DNA from: Chitinolyticbacter albus
GTDB lineage: Bacteria; Pseudomonadota; Gammaproteobacteria; Burkholderiales; Chitinibacteraceae
Direction of reading: 5' to 3'
DNA length: 50,286 nucleotides
NCBI RefSeq assembly: GCF_024437655.1
Contig: NZ_JANBVF010000041.1
Coordinates: 1-50,286 of the forward strand
Shown here: positions 1 to 9,112 of the stretch, piece by piece
Layout of the letters: the number at the start of each line of letters is the position of its first letter
How positions within the stretch are numbered: position 1 is the first letter of the stretch
Made by a program: the position numbers and the translations under genes
The notes under the pieces: model-generated
What the model saw: only the letters and a program-made list of their open reading frames with translations
The model's database searches: none
What the model was told of the DNA's origin: nothing

Positions 1-1
1 G

Positions 2-301
2 CAGCGTCTGCTGTGGGCGTCGACCGGTACCAAGAACCCGGCCTACCGCGACACCATGTATGTGGAAGAGCTGATCGGCGCGGACACCGTGAACACCGTG
101 CCCGATGCCACCCTCGATGCCTTCCGTGACCATGGCGAGGCTGCGGCCCGCCTGGAAACCGGTACGGCCGAAGCCATCCAGGCGCTGGTCACCCTGCGCA
201 AGCTGGGCTTTGACTTCAACATCGTCGGCGAGCAGCTGCAAAGCGAAGGCCTCAAGCTGTTCGATGAGGCGTTCGAGAAGCTGCTGCAACTGACTGCTTA
301 A
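2..301 (+). CDS. tal: Transaldolase, C-terminal part (5' end outside window)
   Basis: The frame is open from base 2 and ends at a TAA, giving the last 99 residues. The segment [20 protein letters not shown] followed by [16 protein letters not shown] is the conserved C-terminal half of TalB-type transaldolases, which move a dihydroxyacetone unit between sugar phosphates in the non-oxidative pentose phosphate pathway in the cytoplasm. The active-site lysine lies upstream of the window. It is followed by a strong terminator, so it ends its transcription unit. Confidence 0.95.
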   Translation, partial: QRLLWASTGTKNPAYRDTMYVEELIGADTVNTVPDATLDAFRDHGEAAARLETGTAEAIQALVTLRKLGFDFNIVGEQLQSEGLKLFDEAFEKLLQLTA

Positions 302-329
302 GCCGCACGCTGACGTCGCGGCTTGAAGC

Positions 330-364
330 CATCACGGCGCCCCACGAGGGCGCCGTGATGTTTT
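330..364 (+). terminator. Rho-independent terminator after transaldolase
   Basis: A perfect 13-bp stem (CATCACGGCGCCC, loop CACGA, GGGCGCCGTGATG) is followed by TTTT. Confidence 0.9.
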
Positions 365-435
365 GGCGCCGGCTCACGGCGCTGCACGCCGCCGTCATGC
401 TATAACGGCGGCTATCCGCACCTTCCGGCCCATCC

Positions 436-2271
436 ATGTCCACCCGCCGCCGCTACCTTGCCCTGCTGCTGCTGATCATCGCCCTGATCGGGCTCGACTA
501 CGGCTGGCTTAACGTCACGCGCCCGCTCGACGACCGAGGCGGCGACGTGCTGCTGCGCCAGCATGCGGCGTCGCGTCCAGCCAGCAGCGATATCGTCATC
601 GTCGACATCGACCAGAAGAGTCTGGAAGCGATGAACGAGGTGGCCGGCAGCTGGCCTTGGCCGCGTGCCATCCATGCCGAGCTGATCGAGATCCTTGCGG
701 CGCAGCGGCCGCGTGCCATCGTGTTCGACATTCTGTTCAACGAGGCCGACACCTTCCGCCCGGACAGCGACGCGTTGCTGCGCGACACCGCGCTGCAGCA
801 CCGCAATCTCTATTTTCCCTATGTGCTGCTGAACGACGGTAGCGGCAGCCCGCTCAAGGCCCTCCCCGCCGCGCTCGGCATCACGCCAGGACCAATCGCC
901 AACGCCGAGGCCAACCCGCCGCTGCTGCTGCCTACGGTATTGCCACCCGAGACCTGGCGTGGCGGGCTGATCAACTTCGACGCAGACCACGACGGCATGG
1001 GCCGCCATTACCTCGTCGTACGCCAGGTCGATGGCTGGTCCATCCCCTCGCTGCCGGCGCGCATCGCCCGCGACGCCGGCTGGAGCGTGCCTGTGGGCGA
1101 GCGGGTCCGGCTCAACTGGACGCGGCCCCACGCCCATGTACCGTTCGCCGCTATCTATCTGGATGCCAATAGCAGTACCCCCAAGCGCGCGGCGGATGAA
1201 TTCGCCGGCAAGATCGTCGTCATCGGTACCGCCGCCCCCGGCCTGCAGGATCTGCGCCCCACCCCGCTGTCGCAGACCTTCCCCGGAGTGGAAATCCTCG
1301 CCACCGCCATCGACAACCTGCAGCGTGGCGACTGGCTCAGCGAGCTGCCGCGCCCGGCATTCGCGGCGCTGGCCGTACTGCTTGCCGCACTGTGCTGGCT
1401 GGGGTTCGAACGCGGCGTGAACACGCTGTGGCTGGGCCTCGCGCTCGCGGGGGCCAGCGCCGTAGCACTCGCCGCCATGTGGCTGGGGCTGAAGACCCAT
1501 CATTACTGGCCGTTGATCGGCGCGCTGGCCTGGGGCTGGATCTACTTCTGGCTGGCCGCACTGATCGCTTATCTGGCGGAGAAGGCGCGCCGGGAACAAG
1601 CGGTGCAACTGTTCGGTCGATTCCTCGATCACCGCGTGGTGCAGGATCTGATCGATCAGGGAGAGCTCGACCCCAATCGCAGCGCGGAAAGCCGGCAGGT
1701 GACGGTGCTGTTCTCCGACATCCGCGGCTTTACCACGCTGTCGGAGACGCGGCCACCCGAGGAAATCGTCGCGCTGCTCAATCGTTATTTTTCACGGCAG
1801 GTCGAAGTGATCTTCCGCCACGGCGGCACGCTGGATAAATTCATCGGCGATGCCATCATGGCATTCTGGGGTGCACCGGTGAACGACGCGAAGCACGCGG
1901 AACACGCGGTCGCCGCTGCACTCGAGATGTCGCGCGAGCTCGACGCCTTCAAGCTGGAGCTGACTGAACTGGGCGCCGACTTTGACATTGGAATCGGTAT
2001 CCACACCGGGCCCGCCGTGGTCGGCTTCATCGGCTCGTCGGCCCGGCTCGATTACACGGCCATCGGTGACACGGTGAACCTCGCCAGCCGCATCGAGGGC
2101 GAAACCCGCGGCGTGGCCCGGGTATTGGTGTCGCAGGCCACACGCGACGCCTGCGGCGAGCGCTTTGACTTCATCGACCGTGGCCAGCATCACGTCAAGG
2201 GTCGCGGCCAAGCGGTACAGTTGCTGGAACCGCGCGCTGTCTCGGCGCGCAACGAGGACACATCGGAATGA
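436..2271 (+). CDS. CHASE2-domain membrane adenylate cyclase (class III)
   Basis: 611 residues. An N-terminal hydrophobic segment (about 8-22) is followed by a large extracytoplasmic CHASE2 sensor domain (about 30-290, with IVIVDIDQKSLEAM and PRAIVFDILF). Hydrophobic helices occupy about 298-385, then comes a C-terminal cyclase domain. The metal-binding FSDIRGFT (about 425) and the second Asp in DKFIGDAIMAFWG (about 471) are present, as is NLASRIEG. The Lys of DKFIGD and Asp of LDYTAIGD are the pair that selects ATP, so cAMP is the predicted product. The start has little Shine-Dalgarno sequence. The stop overlaps the next gene by 4 bp, implying coupled translation with the SH3 protein and M48 protease downstream. 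Confidence 0.9.
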   Translation: MSTRRRYLALLLLIIALIGLDYGWLNVTRPLDDRGGDVLLRQHAASRPASSDIVIVDIDQKSLEAMNEVAGSWPWPRAIHAELIEILAAQRPRAIVFDILFNEADTFRPDSDALLRDTALQHRNLYFPYVLLNDGSGSPLKALPAALGITPGPIANAEANPPLLLPTVLPPETWRGGLINFDADHDGMGRHYLVVRQVDGWSIPSLPARIARDAGWSVPVGERVRLNWTRPHAHVPFAAIYLDANSSTPKRAADEFAGKIVVIGTAAPGLQDLRPTPLSQTFPGVEILATAIDNLQRGDWLSELPRPAFAALAVLLAALCWLGFERGVNTLWLGLALAGASAVALAAMWLGLKTHHYWPLIGALAWGWIYFWLAALIAYLAEKARREQAVQLFGRFLDHRVVQDLIDQGELDPNRSAESRQVTVLFSDIRGFTTLSETRPPEEIVALLNRYFSRQVEVIFRHGGTLDKFIGDAIMAFWGAPVNDAKHAEHAVAAALEMSRELDAFKLELTELGADFDIGIGIHTGPAVVGFIGSSARLDYTAIGDTVNLASRIEGETRGVARVLVSQATRDACGERFDFIDRGQHHVKGRGQAVQLLEPRAVSARNEDTSE

Positions 2272-2816
2272 AACAACACTGGATATCACTGGCGCTGGCT
2301 GGCCTGATCGCCGCCGGCGCAAGCTGGGCCGACAGCGGCACGCTGATCCGCGCCACACCGCTCAAGCAAAAGCCGCTGCTCGACGCCGCCACCGTCAGCG
2401 AGCTGCCGGCCAACAGCCGTCTCAACATCGTCGCCCGCAAGGGCGCGTGGATGCAGGTAAAGACCGCCAGCGGCCAGAGCGGCTGGGTGAAACTCCTGAA
2501 CGTGCGCACCGGCAGCGCAGGCAGTGGCGGCGGCGGCGGGCTCGGCACGCTGGGCAAGGTGATCACCACCGGCTCGTCCGGCACCACGGTGACCACCGGC
2601 GTGAAGGGACTGTCGGCCGAGCAGATCGAGAATGCCAAGCCCAACTTCGCCGAGCTCGACAAGCTCAAGCAGTATCAGGTGAGCAGCGGCAGTGCCACGA
2701 GCAGCGCCCGCCAGGCCGGGCTCGGTGCGCAGAGCGTGCCCTACGTGGCCTACACCCGGGGGAGCGCCAGCGGCAGCAATACCGATGCGACTTCACCGAT
2801 GAACCGCCGTCCGTGA
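2268..2816 (+). CDS. Exported SH3-domain protein
   Basis: 182 residues with a signal peptide (about 1-21, ending ASWA). A bacterial SH3-like domain covers about 25-85, with LPANSRLNIVARKGAWMQVK and SGQSGWVKLLNV. A Gly/Ser-rich linker and a low-complexity C-terminus follow. SH3b domains in exported proteins usually contact peptidoglycan or partner proteins. The gene overlaps the cyclase stop (ATGA) and lies 8 bp before the M48 protease, so the three form one operon. The molecular role is not known. Confidence 0.8.
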   Translation: MKQHWISLALAGLIAAGASWADSGTLIRATPLKQKPLLDAATVSELPANSRLNIVARKGAWMQVKTASGQSGWVKLLNVRTGSAGSGGGGGLGTLGKVITTGSSGTTVTTGVKGLSAEQIENAKPNFAELDKLKQYQVSSGSATSSARQAGLGAQSVPYVAYTRGSASGSNTDATSPMNRRP

Positions 2817-2824
2817 GGCCCGCC

Positions 2825-3697
2825 ATGAAACAGAACCTGATCTCCCTCGCCCTGGCGACCTTGCTGGTCGCGCCGCTGACTCACGCCCTGGACCTGGGCA
2901 AGCTCGTCGACGAGCTCAACAAGAACCCGGACCTCGTGAACGCCGTGTCTGGCGCCGTGCAGAACACCATCGATGCCAACCGCACCATAGGCCCCAAGGA
3001 AGAAGCGGCCATCGGCGACGGCTTGGCCGCCAACCTCCTGGGCGCGGCGCCGCTGGTGAACGACGCCGCGCTGCAGCGCTACGTGAACCAGGTCGGCGCG
3101 TGGGTGGCCAGCCGTTCCGAAGCGCCGAATCTCAGCTGGCGCTTCGGCGTGATCGACAGCCCGAACGTCAATGGCTTCGCCACGCCGGGCGGCACCATCC
3201 TGATCACGCGCGGCCTCTATCAGAAACTGAACGACGAGGCCGAGCTGGCCGGCGTGCTGGCGCATGAGATCAGCCACGTGCTGCTGCATCACCATATCCG
3301 TGCCATCCAGGCCGGCAAGGGCCGCGAGGCCATGGGCAACGCACTGCAAGGCTTCGCCAGCTACAAGCAGGGCGATACCGCGCGCCAGATCGGCGCCAAT
3401 GCGCTCTCGGGCATGTCCGAAGTGTTCGTGCGCGGCCTCGACAAGGACGACGAGTACGAGGCCGATATCCGCGGCATGGCGCTGGCCGCGCGTGCCGGTT
3501 ACAACCCGTATGCGCTGGTCTCGGTGCTGCAGGCGCTCTCGGCGATCAACCCGGCCGACGGTACGGTGCAATTGATGTTCAGCACCCACCCTGCCCCCAA
3601 CGATCGCCTGAACAAGATCGACCAGGTGGTCGGCGACAAACTGGAACGCTACGCGACCGGTGCCGAGGAAACCCAGCGCTTCTACCGGCTGAAGTAG
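2825..3697 (+). CDS. M48 family zinc metalloprotease, exported
   Basis: 290 residues. The signal peptide ends near residue 21 (LTHA). The zinc site HEISH is at about 147-151 and the third ligand lies in DEYEADIRGMALAARAGYNP, the usual M48 order. VNGFATPGGTILITRGL precedes the HExxH as in BepA/LoiP-type periplasmic proteases, which act in outer-membrane quality control. No TPR domain follows. I chose the ATG at 2825 because the longer frame upstream is a shadow of the SH3 gene and this start gives a clean signal peptide. Last gene of the cyclase operon. Confidence 0.9.
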   Translation: MKQNLISLALATLLVAPLTHALDLGKLVDELNKNPDLVNAVSGAVQNTIDANRTIGPKEEAAIGDGLAANLLGAAPLVNDAALQRYVNQVGAWVASRSEAPNLSWRFGVIDSPNVNGFATPGGTILITRGLYQKLNDEAELAGVLAHEISHVLLHHHIRAIQAGKGREAMGNALQGFASYKQGDTARQIGANALSGMSEVFVRGLDKDDEYEADIRGMALAARAGYNPYALVSVLQALSAINPADGTVQLMFSTHPAPNDRLNKIDQVVGDKLERYATGAEETQRFYRLK

Positions 3698-3711
3698 ACG
3701 TTGCCGACTGG

Positions 3712-3754
3712 GCGATGCAACCTACGGGCGCGAAGCCCGTTCTGGCTGCATCGC
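3712..3754. terminator. Hairpin after M48 gene, possible terminator
   Basis: GCGATGCA (3712-3719) pairs with TGCATCGC (3747-3754) around an inner CGGGC/GCCCG stem. There is no T-run on the plus strand, so termination is only likely. Confidence 0.4.
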
Positions 3755-3827
3755 AGGCGGCGCTACTGCGCGGCCCCCGCACTTCGATCAGCACGCGCCA
3801 GTCCGCGAAAAGGGTTTGAACAGGCGC

Positions 3828-4283
3828 TTAGCGCTTGCTTTCAATCTGCAAAGCGAAAAACGTCCCTTCCTCTTTGTTGGCGTGGAAGCCAAAAGCGACC
3901 CGTCCTGGGGGAAGCTCAAACAGGGTCTTGATTGCTTCGAAATCTTCGATAGCGGCCCAGCGTTGCGCGTCTGGACTGATCCTCAAACCAGTCGGGCTCA
4001 CGATCATGAATACATCCTGAGCAAAAACCGCATTATTCGTTCCGTTTTCCAACTTGAGGGTAGGCAGGTCGATCGATACCTTTACCGGAACGCTTTGCCC
4101 CTTGGGGATCTTGAATATGACCTTTTCTCCGGCGCGCATGTCATTGGCGATCTCCTCCGACATGCCATCCGGGAGGGTCACGATCTTCATCTGGGTGCCA
4201 TCCATTTGATGGATGGTTGTACAGCCTGCAGCCAGCAGCGTGAAAAGCGCTGATATCAAGAGTGGCTTGATGCGGGAAGTCAT
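3828..4283 (-). CDS. Small lipoprotein of unknown function
   Basis: 151 residues with a lipobox (LLAAGCTT, Cys at about 21), so it is probably membrane-anchored. The rest is a small beta-rich domain (KVIFKIPKGQSVPVKVSIDLP). A Shine-Dalgarno AAAGGAG lies just upstream of the ATG. Base composition is lower in GC than the neighbours. The gene sits alone in inverse orientation next to an attC-like element, so it may have been acquired. No family recognised. Confidence 0.7.
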   Translation of the reverse strand: MTSRIKPLLISALFTLLAAGCTTIHQMDGTQMKIVTLPDGMSEEIANDMRAGEKVIFKIPKGQSVPVKVSIDLPTLKLENGTNNAVFAQDVFMIVSPTGLRISPDAQRWAAIEDFEAIKTLFELPPGRVAFGFHANKEEGTFFALQIESKR

Positions 4284-4324
4284 GGCGTCTCCTTTAGAGC
4301 CCGTTCAATCCAAGATTGGCGTGG

Positions 4325-4495
4325 GCCTACGCTTGAGGTAACAGGCAGCTAGGAGCTGATCACAAAACCCGCGCAGCGGTTCTGGCCAGAAGCGCGAAAC
4401 GCCCTGAAAGGCGATAACTCGGACTTCCTTCACGCGCAGACAGTACATGGCGTACGGCAGGTGAGTGCGACGTCGCCAGCAGGGTTTTGTTAGCC
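4325..4495 (-). repeat. attC-like element upstream of the lipoprotein gene (tentative)
   Basis: Read on the minus strand the element opens with GGCTAACAAAACCC and closes with GGGTTTTGT then CCTCAAGCGTAGGC. The 9-bp arms ACAAAACCC/GGGTTTTGT are complementary. The outer boxes resemble R'' (GGCTAAC) and a one-base-short R' (expected GCGTTAGGC). The lipoprotein gene starts just beyond the R'-like box, as a cassette gene would. Unlike the two arrays elsewhere in this window, I could not match a second R'' at the other end of that gene. Confidence 0.35.
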
Positions 4496-4836
4496 GCTCT
4501 TAATCCGGCCCCGGTTGACTGAATAACTTCCCCCGCTTGCCCTGCGGCTGAGCCCTGCCAGTTGTGAAGCGAAGATCGAGGAGCAGGCTCAACCCGAAAC
4601 AGCGCAGTGGAAGTCTGCCCGGATACTACAATTGCCCTCGTCAATGCGGCAAAGCAGGCGATCAGCGTATGGACAGCAACAATTTATAAGTCTTTTCAAA
4701 AAACTGTCTAACAACACAAGACACGCAATAAGTAATAGATGCGCCCATGCCGGGCGACGCATCGCCAAGCACCCGGGCGGCTGCCCGCGGAACAAGGCAG
4801 CCGTATAATCAGAACAGCCCACTCAGGAAAGCCCGC
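4496..4836. other. Intergenic region before pepP
   Basis: No convincing gene. The last 150 bases before pepP are AT-richer (4675-4740) and probably carry its promoter. AGGAAA at 4825-4830 is the Shine-Dalgarno that fixes the pepP start at 4837. Confidence 0.5.
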
Positions 4837-6162
4837 ATGCCCGCCGCGCAGCAGATCTCCCCCTTCCAGTCCCGCCGTGCCCGGCTTACCGCTACGCTCG
4901 CACCCGGCATCGTCATCGTGCCGACCGCGCCAGAACTCGCACGCAACGCCGACACCCAGTTCCCCTACCGCTTCGACTCCAGCTTCTATTACCTGACCGG
5001 CTTCACCGAACCCGAGGCCGTGCTGGTGTTGCTGGTGAAGGAAGGCGGTGAGTTCGAAGCGGTGCTGTTCTGCCGTGACAAGAACCTGGAACGCGAGATC
5101 TGGGACGGCTACCGCTACGGGCCCCAGGCCGCGCGCGAGGCCTTCGGTTTCAACCGCACCTACAGCTGGGACGACCTCGACACCGAGCTCGTCAAGCTGA
5201 TCGCCAATCAGCCGCGCATCCATACGCCGTTCGGCATCGATGCCGCCTGGGACGCGCGCGTCGCCGGCTGGCTGAACGCGGTGCGCTCGCAGGCCCGCGC
5301 CGGCGTGGCCGCGCCGCGCGAGATCGTCGACGTTCGCGACGCCATCAACGAGCTGCGCTTGTTCAAGGATGAGGCTGAGCTCGACGTGATGCGCCGCGCA
5401 GGCAGCATCAACGCCGCTGCGCACGTGCGCGCGATGCGCGCGACGCGCCCGGGAATGATGGAGTACGCGGTCGAAGCCGAGCTCTTGCACGACTACTACC
5501 GCCAGGGCAGCCGCTTTCCGGCCTACACCAGCATCGTCGCTTCCGGGCCCAATGCCTGCGTGCTGCACTACGTCGAGAACAACCGGCAGATGCAGGATGG
5601 CGATCTGCTGTTGATCGACGCCGGTTGCGAGCTCGACGGTTACGCCAGCGATATCACCCGCACCTTCCCGGTGAATGGCCGCTTCTCCGGCCCGCAAAAA
5701 GCGGTGTACGAGCTGGTGCTGGCCGCGCACGCCGCCGCCATGCAGCAAGCACTGCCCGGCAAGCCCTGGAACGCGATGCACGACGCGGCCGTCGCCGTGC
5801 TGGCGCAGGGCCTGATCGATCTGAAGCTGCTGAAGAGCTCGCTCAGCGAGGCACTGGAAAGCGAGAGCTATCGCCAGTTTTACATGCACCGCACCGGCCA
5901 CTGGCTGGGGCTCGATGTGCACGACGCCGGCGCCTACAAGCAGAACGGCGATTGGCGCCAGCTCGAAGCCGGCATGGTGTTCACCATCGAGCCCGGCCTT
6001 TATATCCGACCTGCCGACAATGTGCCGGCCGAGTTCGAACATATCGGCGTGCGCATTGAGGACGATGTCGTCATCACCGCCAGCGGCAACGAGGTGCTCA
6101 CCGACGGCTGCCCGCGCGATGTTGCCGGCATCGAGGCGCTGATGCGGGATGTCGCCGCATGA
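4837..6162 (+). CDS. pepP: Xaa-Pro aminopeptidase (aminopeptidase P)
   Basis: 441 residues, the usual PepP length. An N-terminal domain carries FPYRFDSSFYYLTGF. The C-terminal pita-bread catalytic domain has both metal Asp residues in LLIDAGCELDGYASDITRTF (about 261 and 272), the His in HRTGHWLGLDVHD and the two Glu of FTIEPGLYI and GVRIEDDV. It removes N-terminal residues that precede proline. An ATG 90 bp upstream is in frame, but AGGAAA sits correctly for 4837. The stop overlaps the UbiH-like gene by 4 bp; pepP next to ubiH is a common proteobacterial arrangement. Confidence 0.95.
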   Translation: MPAAQQISPFQSRRARLTATLAPGIVIVPTAPELARNADTQFPYRFDSSFYYLTGFTEPEAVLVLLVKEGGEFEAVLFCRDKNLEREIWDGYRYGPQAAREAFGFNRTYSWDDLDTELVKLIANQPRIHTPFGIDAAWDARVAGWLNAVRSQARAGVAAPREIVDVRDAINELRLFKDEAELDVMRRAGSINAAAHVRAMRATRPGMMEYAVEAELLHDYYRQGSRFPAYTSIVASGPNACVLHYVENNRQMQDGDLLLIDAGCELDGYASDITRTFPVNGRFSGPQKAVYELVLAAHAAAMQQALPGKPWNAMHDAAVAVLAQGLIDLKLLKSSLSEALESESYRQFYMHRTGHWLGLDVHDAGAYKQNGDWRQLEAGMVFTIEPGLYIRPADNVPAEFEHIGVRIEDDVVITASGNEVLTDGCPRDVAGIEALMRDVAA

Positions 6163-7325
6163 GCACCCTGCCCGGTCATGTCGATATCGCCATCGTCGGC
6201 GGCGGCCCGGTCGGCGCGCTGGTGGCGTTGCGGCTGGCTGCGGCCGGCCACGACGTGCTCGTGCTCGAAGCGAAGCGCGATATCGGCCAGGATGCCCGCG
6301 CGCTGGCGCTGTCACACGCCAGCCGCGAAGCGCTAAATCGCGTCGGGCTGTGGGACGAAGCACGGCTGGCACCGACCGCCATCGAAAAAGTACTGGTCTC
6401 GCAGGCCGATACGCTGGGCCGCGCCGAGCTGTCCGCCGCCGAGATCAAGCTGCCGGCACTCGGCTACGTGATCGGCTACGCGGCGCTGGCGCAGCTGGCG
6501 CTGGAACGACTGCAGGCCGGATCGGCACGTGTGTCGCTCGGCACTCCCGTCACCGGCATCCGCCAGCTGGCCCGATACGCCGAGCTCAGCATCGCCACCG
6601 AGGCCGGGCCGCGGCAGCTGACCTGCCGCCTCGCCATCCTCGCCGACGGCGGCAAGCTCGTTGATACGCTGGCCGGCATCCGCCAGACCGTGAAGCCGTA
6701 CGACCAGCACGCGATCATCGCCACGCTGACCCCGTCCGCGTCGCACCGCCATATCGCCTACGAGCGCTTTGCCGACGACGGCCCGCTGGCCTTGCTGCCG
6801 CGCGGCGACGATTACACACTGGTGTGGACGCAGAACCCGGCCGATGCCCAGGTGCGGCTGGCGCTGTCCGATCACGATTTCATCGCTGAAGTCGGCCAAC
6901 GCTTCGCCGGCCGTGTGCCAGGGTTTACCGCGGTCGGCCCTCGGGTCAGCTTTCCGCTGGCGCTAAAGACGGTGAACAGCGTGGCCGACCGCCGCGTGGT
7001 GCTGATCGGCAACGCCGCGCAGACCTTGCACCCGGTCGCCGGACAAGGCCTCAACCTGGGGCTGCGCGACGCCACGGTGCTCGCCGATGTATTGGCCGCC
7101 ACGCCGCGCCACGATGTGGGTGAGACGGCCACGCTGGCGCGCTACGCCCGCTTGCGCCGGCGCGACGCCGGCCTCGTCACTGCGTTCACCGATAGCCTGA
7201 TCACGCTGTTCGACAAACCCGGCCCGCTGTTCAAGCATGGCCGCAGCCTGGGGCTGCTGGCGCTGGACCAGGCGGCGCCGCTCAGGCGCGGCTTCGCCGA
7301 GCACATGGTCTACGGCGCGCGTTGA
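6159..7325 (+). CDS. UbiH/UbiF-family FAD-dependent hydroxylase (ubiquinone synthesis)
   Basis: 388 residues. The N-terminal Rossmann motif is IAIVGGGPVGALVALRLA, and the second FAD motif lies near residue 285 (RVVLIGNAAQTLHPVAGQGLNLGLRD), the family signature of ubiquinone-ring hydroxylases. The DG motif is LAILADGGKLVD, whereas the family norm is closer to GADG. Coupled to pepP by an ATGA overlap. Its place beside pepP argues for UbiH, but UbiF or UbiI cannot be excluded by eye. Confidence 0.85.
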   Translation: MSTLPGHVDIAIVGGGPVGALVALRLAAAGHDVLVLEAKRDIGQDARALALSHASREALNRVGLWDEARLAPTAIEKVLVSQADTLGRAELSAAEIKLPALGYVIGYAALAQLALERLQAGSARVSLGTPVTGIRQLARYAELSIATEAGPRQLTCRLAILADGGKLVDTLAGIRQTVKPYDQHAIIATLTPSASHRHIAYERFADDGPLALLPRGDDYTLVWTQNPADAQVRLALSDHDFIAEVGQRFAGRVPGFTAVGPRVSFPLALKTVNSVADRRVVLIGNAAQTLHPVAGQGLNLGLRDATVLADVLAATPRHDVGETATLARYARLRRRDAGLVTAFTDSLITLFDKPGPLFKHGRSLGLLALDQAAPLRRGFAEHMVYGAR

Positions 7326-7665
7326 GCGGTTTATCGCTGCCCGCGGCAGTGATCGCGCAGAATGCACTGCCCACGCCGTTTACCGCCCGTGAGCCGCCGG
7401 TATGGCCGGCAACGCTTGCGTCACCAGCCGAGCCAGATCGGCCCGCATGCCGATCCCGGTCTCGCTGCTAGGCTGGGAGCGCAGTCGATCACACAGCGGC
7501 CTACCGGCTGGCCATAGACCTGCAACGGGCTGCCGCTCCAGTGGCGGCTGCACGGTAGCGCGACCGTCGTTGTTGCCCAATCCCGATATCGCGAGGGCAA
7601 TTTCCACATCACACCGTCAGATCGTCGCTTTATCATGCGCCGTAACCGCCCCTCATTTGGCCATC
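7326..7665. other. Intergenic region between the hydroxylase and DUF502 genes
   Basis: A GTG-started minus-strand frame (7380-7607, 75 residues, ending LPAIPAAHGR) has host-like composition but no recognisable motif or Shine-Dalgarno; I do not call it a gene. The plus-strand frame running into the next gene has no coding character before 7666. Confidence 0.4.
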
Positions 7666-8349
7666 ATGCTCAAACACAGCTTCAGATCCATCCTCACCAC
7701 CTGGCTCGCCGGCCTGATCGCCCTGCTGCCGCTTGCGCTCACCCTCACGCTGATCGGCTGGGTGATCAGCCTGCTCAACCAGCTCATCGGCCCAGGCAGC
7801 CTGATCGGCAAGCTGTTCGGCCTTCTGGGTACGCCATTTGCCAGCAACCCCTACCTTGCCTACTTCTTCGGCACGCTGTTGCTGATCGCCGCCATCTACC
7901 CGCTGGGCCTCGCCGTGCAATCCGGCCTGAAGCGCCCACTCGCGGCCTTGGTGGACAAGACGCTGCGCCGCATCCCGCTGATCGGCAACCTCTACAACCT
8001 GGCAGATCGCTTCGTCGGCTTGCTGGACCAGAATCAGGAAGCGGATATCGGCGCCATGGCGCCGGTCTGGTGCTTCTTCGGCGGCGACGGCGTCGCCGTG
8101 CTGGCCTTGATGCCCAACCCGGAACCGGTAGAGCTGGAAGGCAGGCCGTACCAGGCGATCCTGGTGCCGACCGCGCCGGTGCCCATCGGCGGCGGCCTGC
8201 TCTATGTGCCGTGCGAATGGATCCGCCCGGCGCAGATCGGCGTGGACAAGCTCACCAGCATTTATGTCTCGATGGGCATCACGCCACCGCCGACGCTCAA
8301 GACTGGCAAAGTGCCGCTGGCGCAAGGCCCTGCAGCCATCCTGCATTGA
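7666..8349 (+). CDS. DUF502 family membrane protein
   Basis: 227 residues. Two transmembrane segments (about 10-35 and 60-85) precede the conserved RIPLIGNLYNLADRFVGLL region and a C-terminal soluble part with VPTAPVPIGGGLLYVPCEWI. This is the DUF502 pattern: widespread in proteobacteria, inner membrane, function unknown. The frame is open further upstream, but the two membrane helices and family length begin at MLKHSFRSILTTWLAG. Confidence 0.85.
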   Translation: MLKHSFRSILTTWLAGLIALLPLALTLTLIGWVISLLNQLIGPGSLIGKLFGLLGTPFASNPYLAYFFGTLLLIAAIYPLGLAVQSGLKRPLAALVDKTLRRIPLIGNLYNLADRFVGLLDQNQEADIGAMAPVWCFFGGDGVAVLALMPNPEPVELEGRPYQAILVPTAPVPIGGGLLYVPCEWIRPAQIGVDKLTSIYVSMGITPPPTLKTGKVPLAQGPAAILH

Positions 8350-8425
8350 TCGCTGCCGGCTGCGATTTCGCGGATACGCAGCATCGGCACGAGCGAATAG
8401 CGGGTGCGATAGCGCCCCCTATCAA

Positions 8426-9112
8426 CTAGGACTTCGTGGCTCGACGCCGGCGCAGCACCAGCGCCAGTACGCCGATCCCCATCAGCGCATAGGTTTCCGG
8501 CTCGGGCACTGGGGCCACCGGCACAAGGAAATTGAGCTGCGCAGCACCCGGGCTCCAACTCCAGCCCATCTGATCCAGCTGTATGTGTTGCTGGTAGTCG
8601 AGCGTATAGGGTTCCCACGGAGTCCGACTATCGTAAGATCGACCAAGGCTGTAGCTACCGCCACCAGCGTGTATGACGACCACCCTACTGGCGTTGTACC
8701 GGAGAAATCCACCGTCCGTTTTCGGGTACCAAGCTGCGACACGAACGTGACATCACCATTTGCCACACCGGGATAATGAGACATATCTGGGGTGTTGGGG
8801 GGCATGTCCACGTGGATGTCGGCGCGTGCAGCCGAGATGTATATTCGCTCCAGAAAGGCTTGGTCGGACAGCTTCAGGTTCAGACCAAACGTCAGCTGCT
8901 GGCCAATATCGTTTTGTTGCTCTGCCAGCGGCAGTCAGATCAAACCTCAGGGTGAAAGACTCGAAAAGCTGCCCTTCGTACCGCACCCGTTGACTGTCAC
9001 CGCTAAACGACGCGCCATCCGAAACGGTCAGGTAGCGCTGGTAATCGGAGAACTGCGCATACGCCTGGGTAGCCAACAACAGGCCCATTGCGGCAATCAT
9101 CGGCTTCATCAT
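8426..9112 (-). pseudogene. PEP-CTERM protein A, two frameshifts
   Basis: The start at 9112 gives a signal peptide (ATQAYA) and QFSDYQRYLTVSDG. The frame is lost near 8930-8940 and recovered one base over, reading LPLAEQQNDIGQQLTFGLNL. A second shift at about 8690-8735 leads to the frame with YPKTDGGFLRYNAS, ending in VPEPETYALMGIGVLALVLRRRR. That tail is a PEP-CTERM sorting signal: VPEP, hydrophobic stretch, Arg cluster. It aligns along its length with the gene just upstream (B), whose stop overlaps its start (ATGA). The exosortase that would process it is not in the window. The breaks could be real mutations or assembly errors. Confidence 0.8.

Noticed and set aside
412-1632. Long minus-strand open frame opposite the cyclase
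   Set aside because: Arg/Gln/Gly-rich shadow of the real gene; GC-rich third positions on the plus strand keep the opposite frame open. No motif.
4360-4644. Minus-strand frame reading AANKTLLATSHSPAVRHV
   Set aside because: Such frames are typical translations through attC-like repeats; treated as part of the repeat element, not a gene.
4708-6372. 554-residue minus-strand frame opposite pepP
   Set aside because: Shadow frame; pepP has all catalytic residues and family length.
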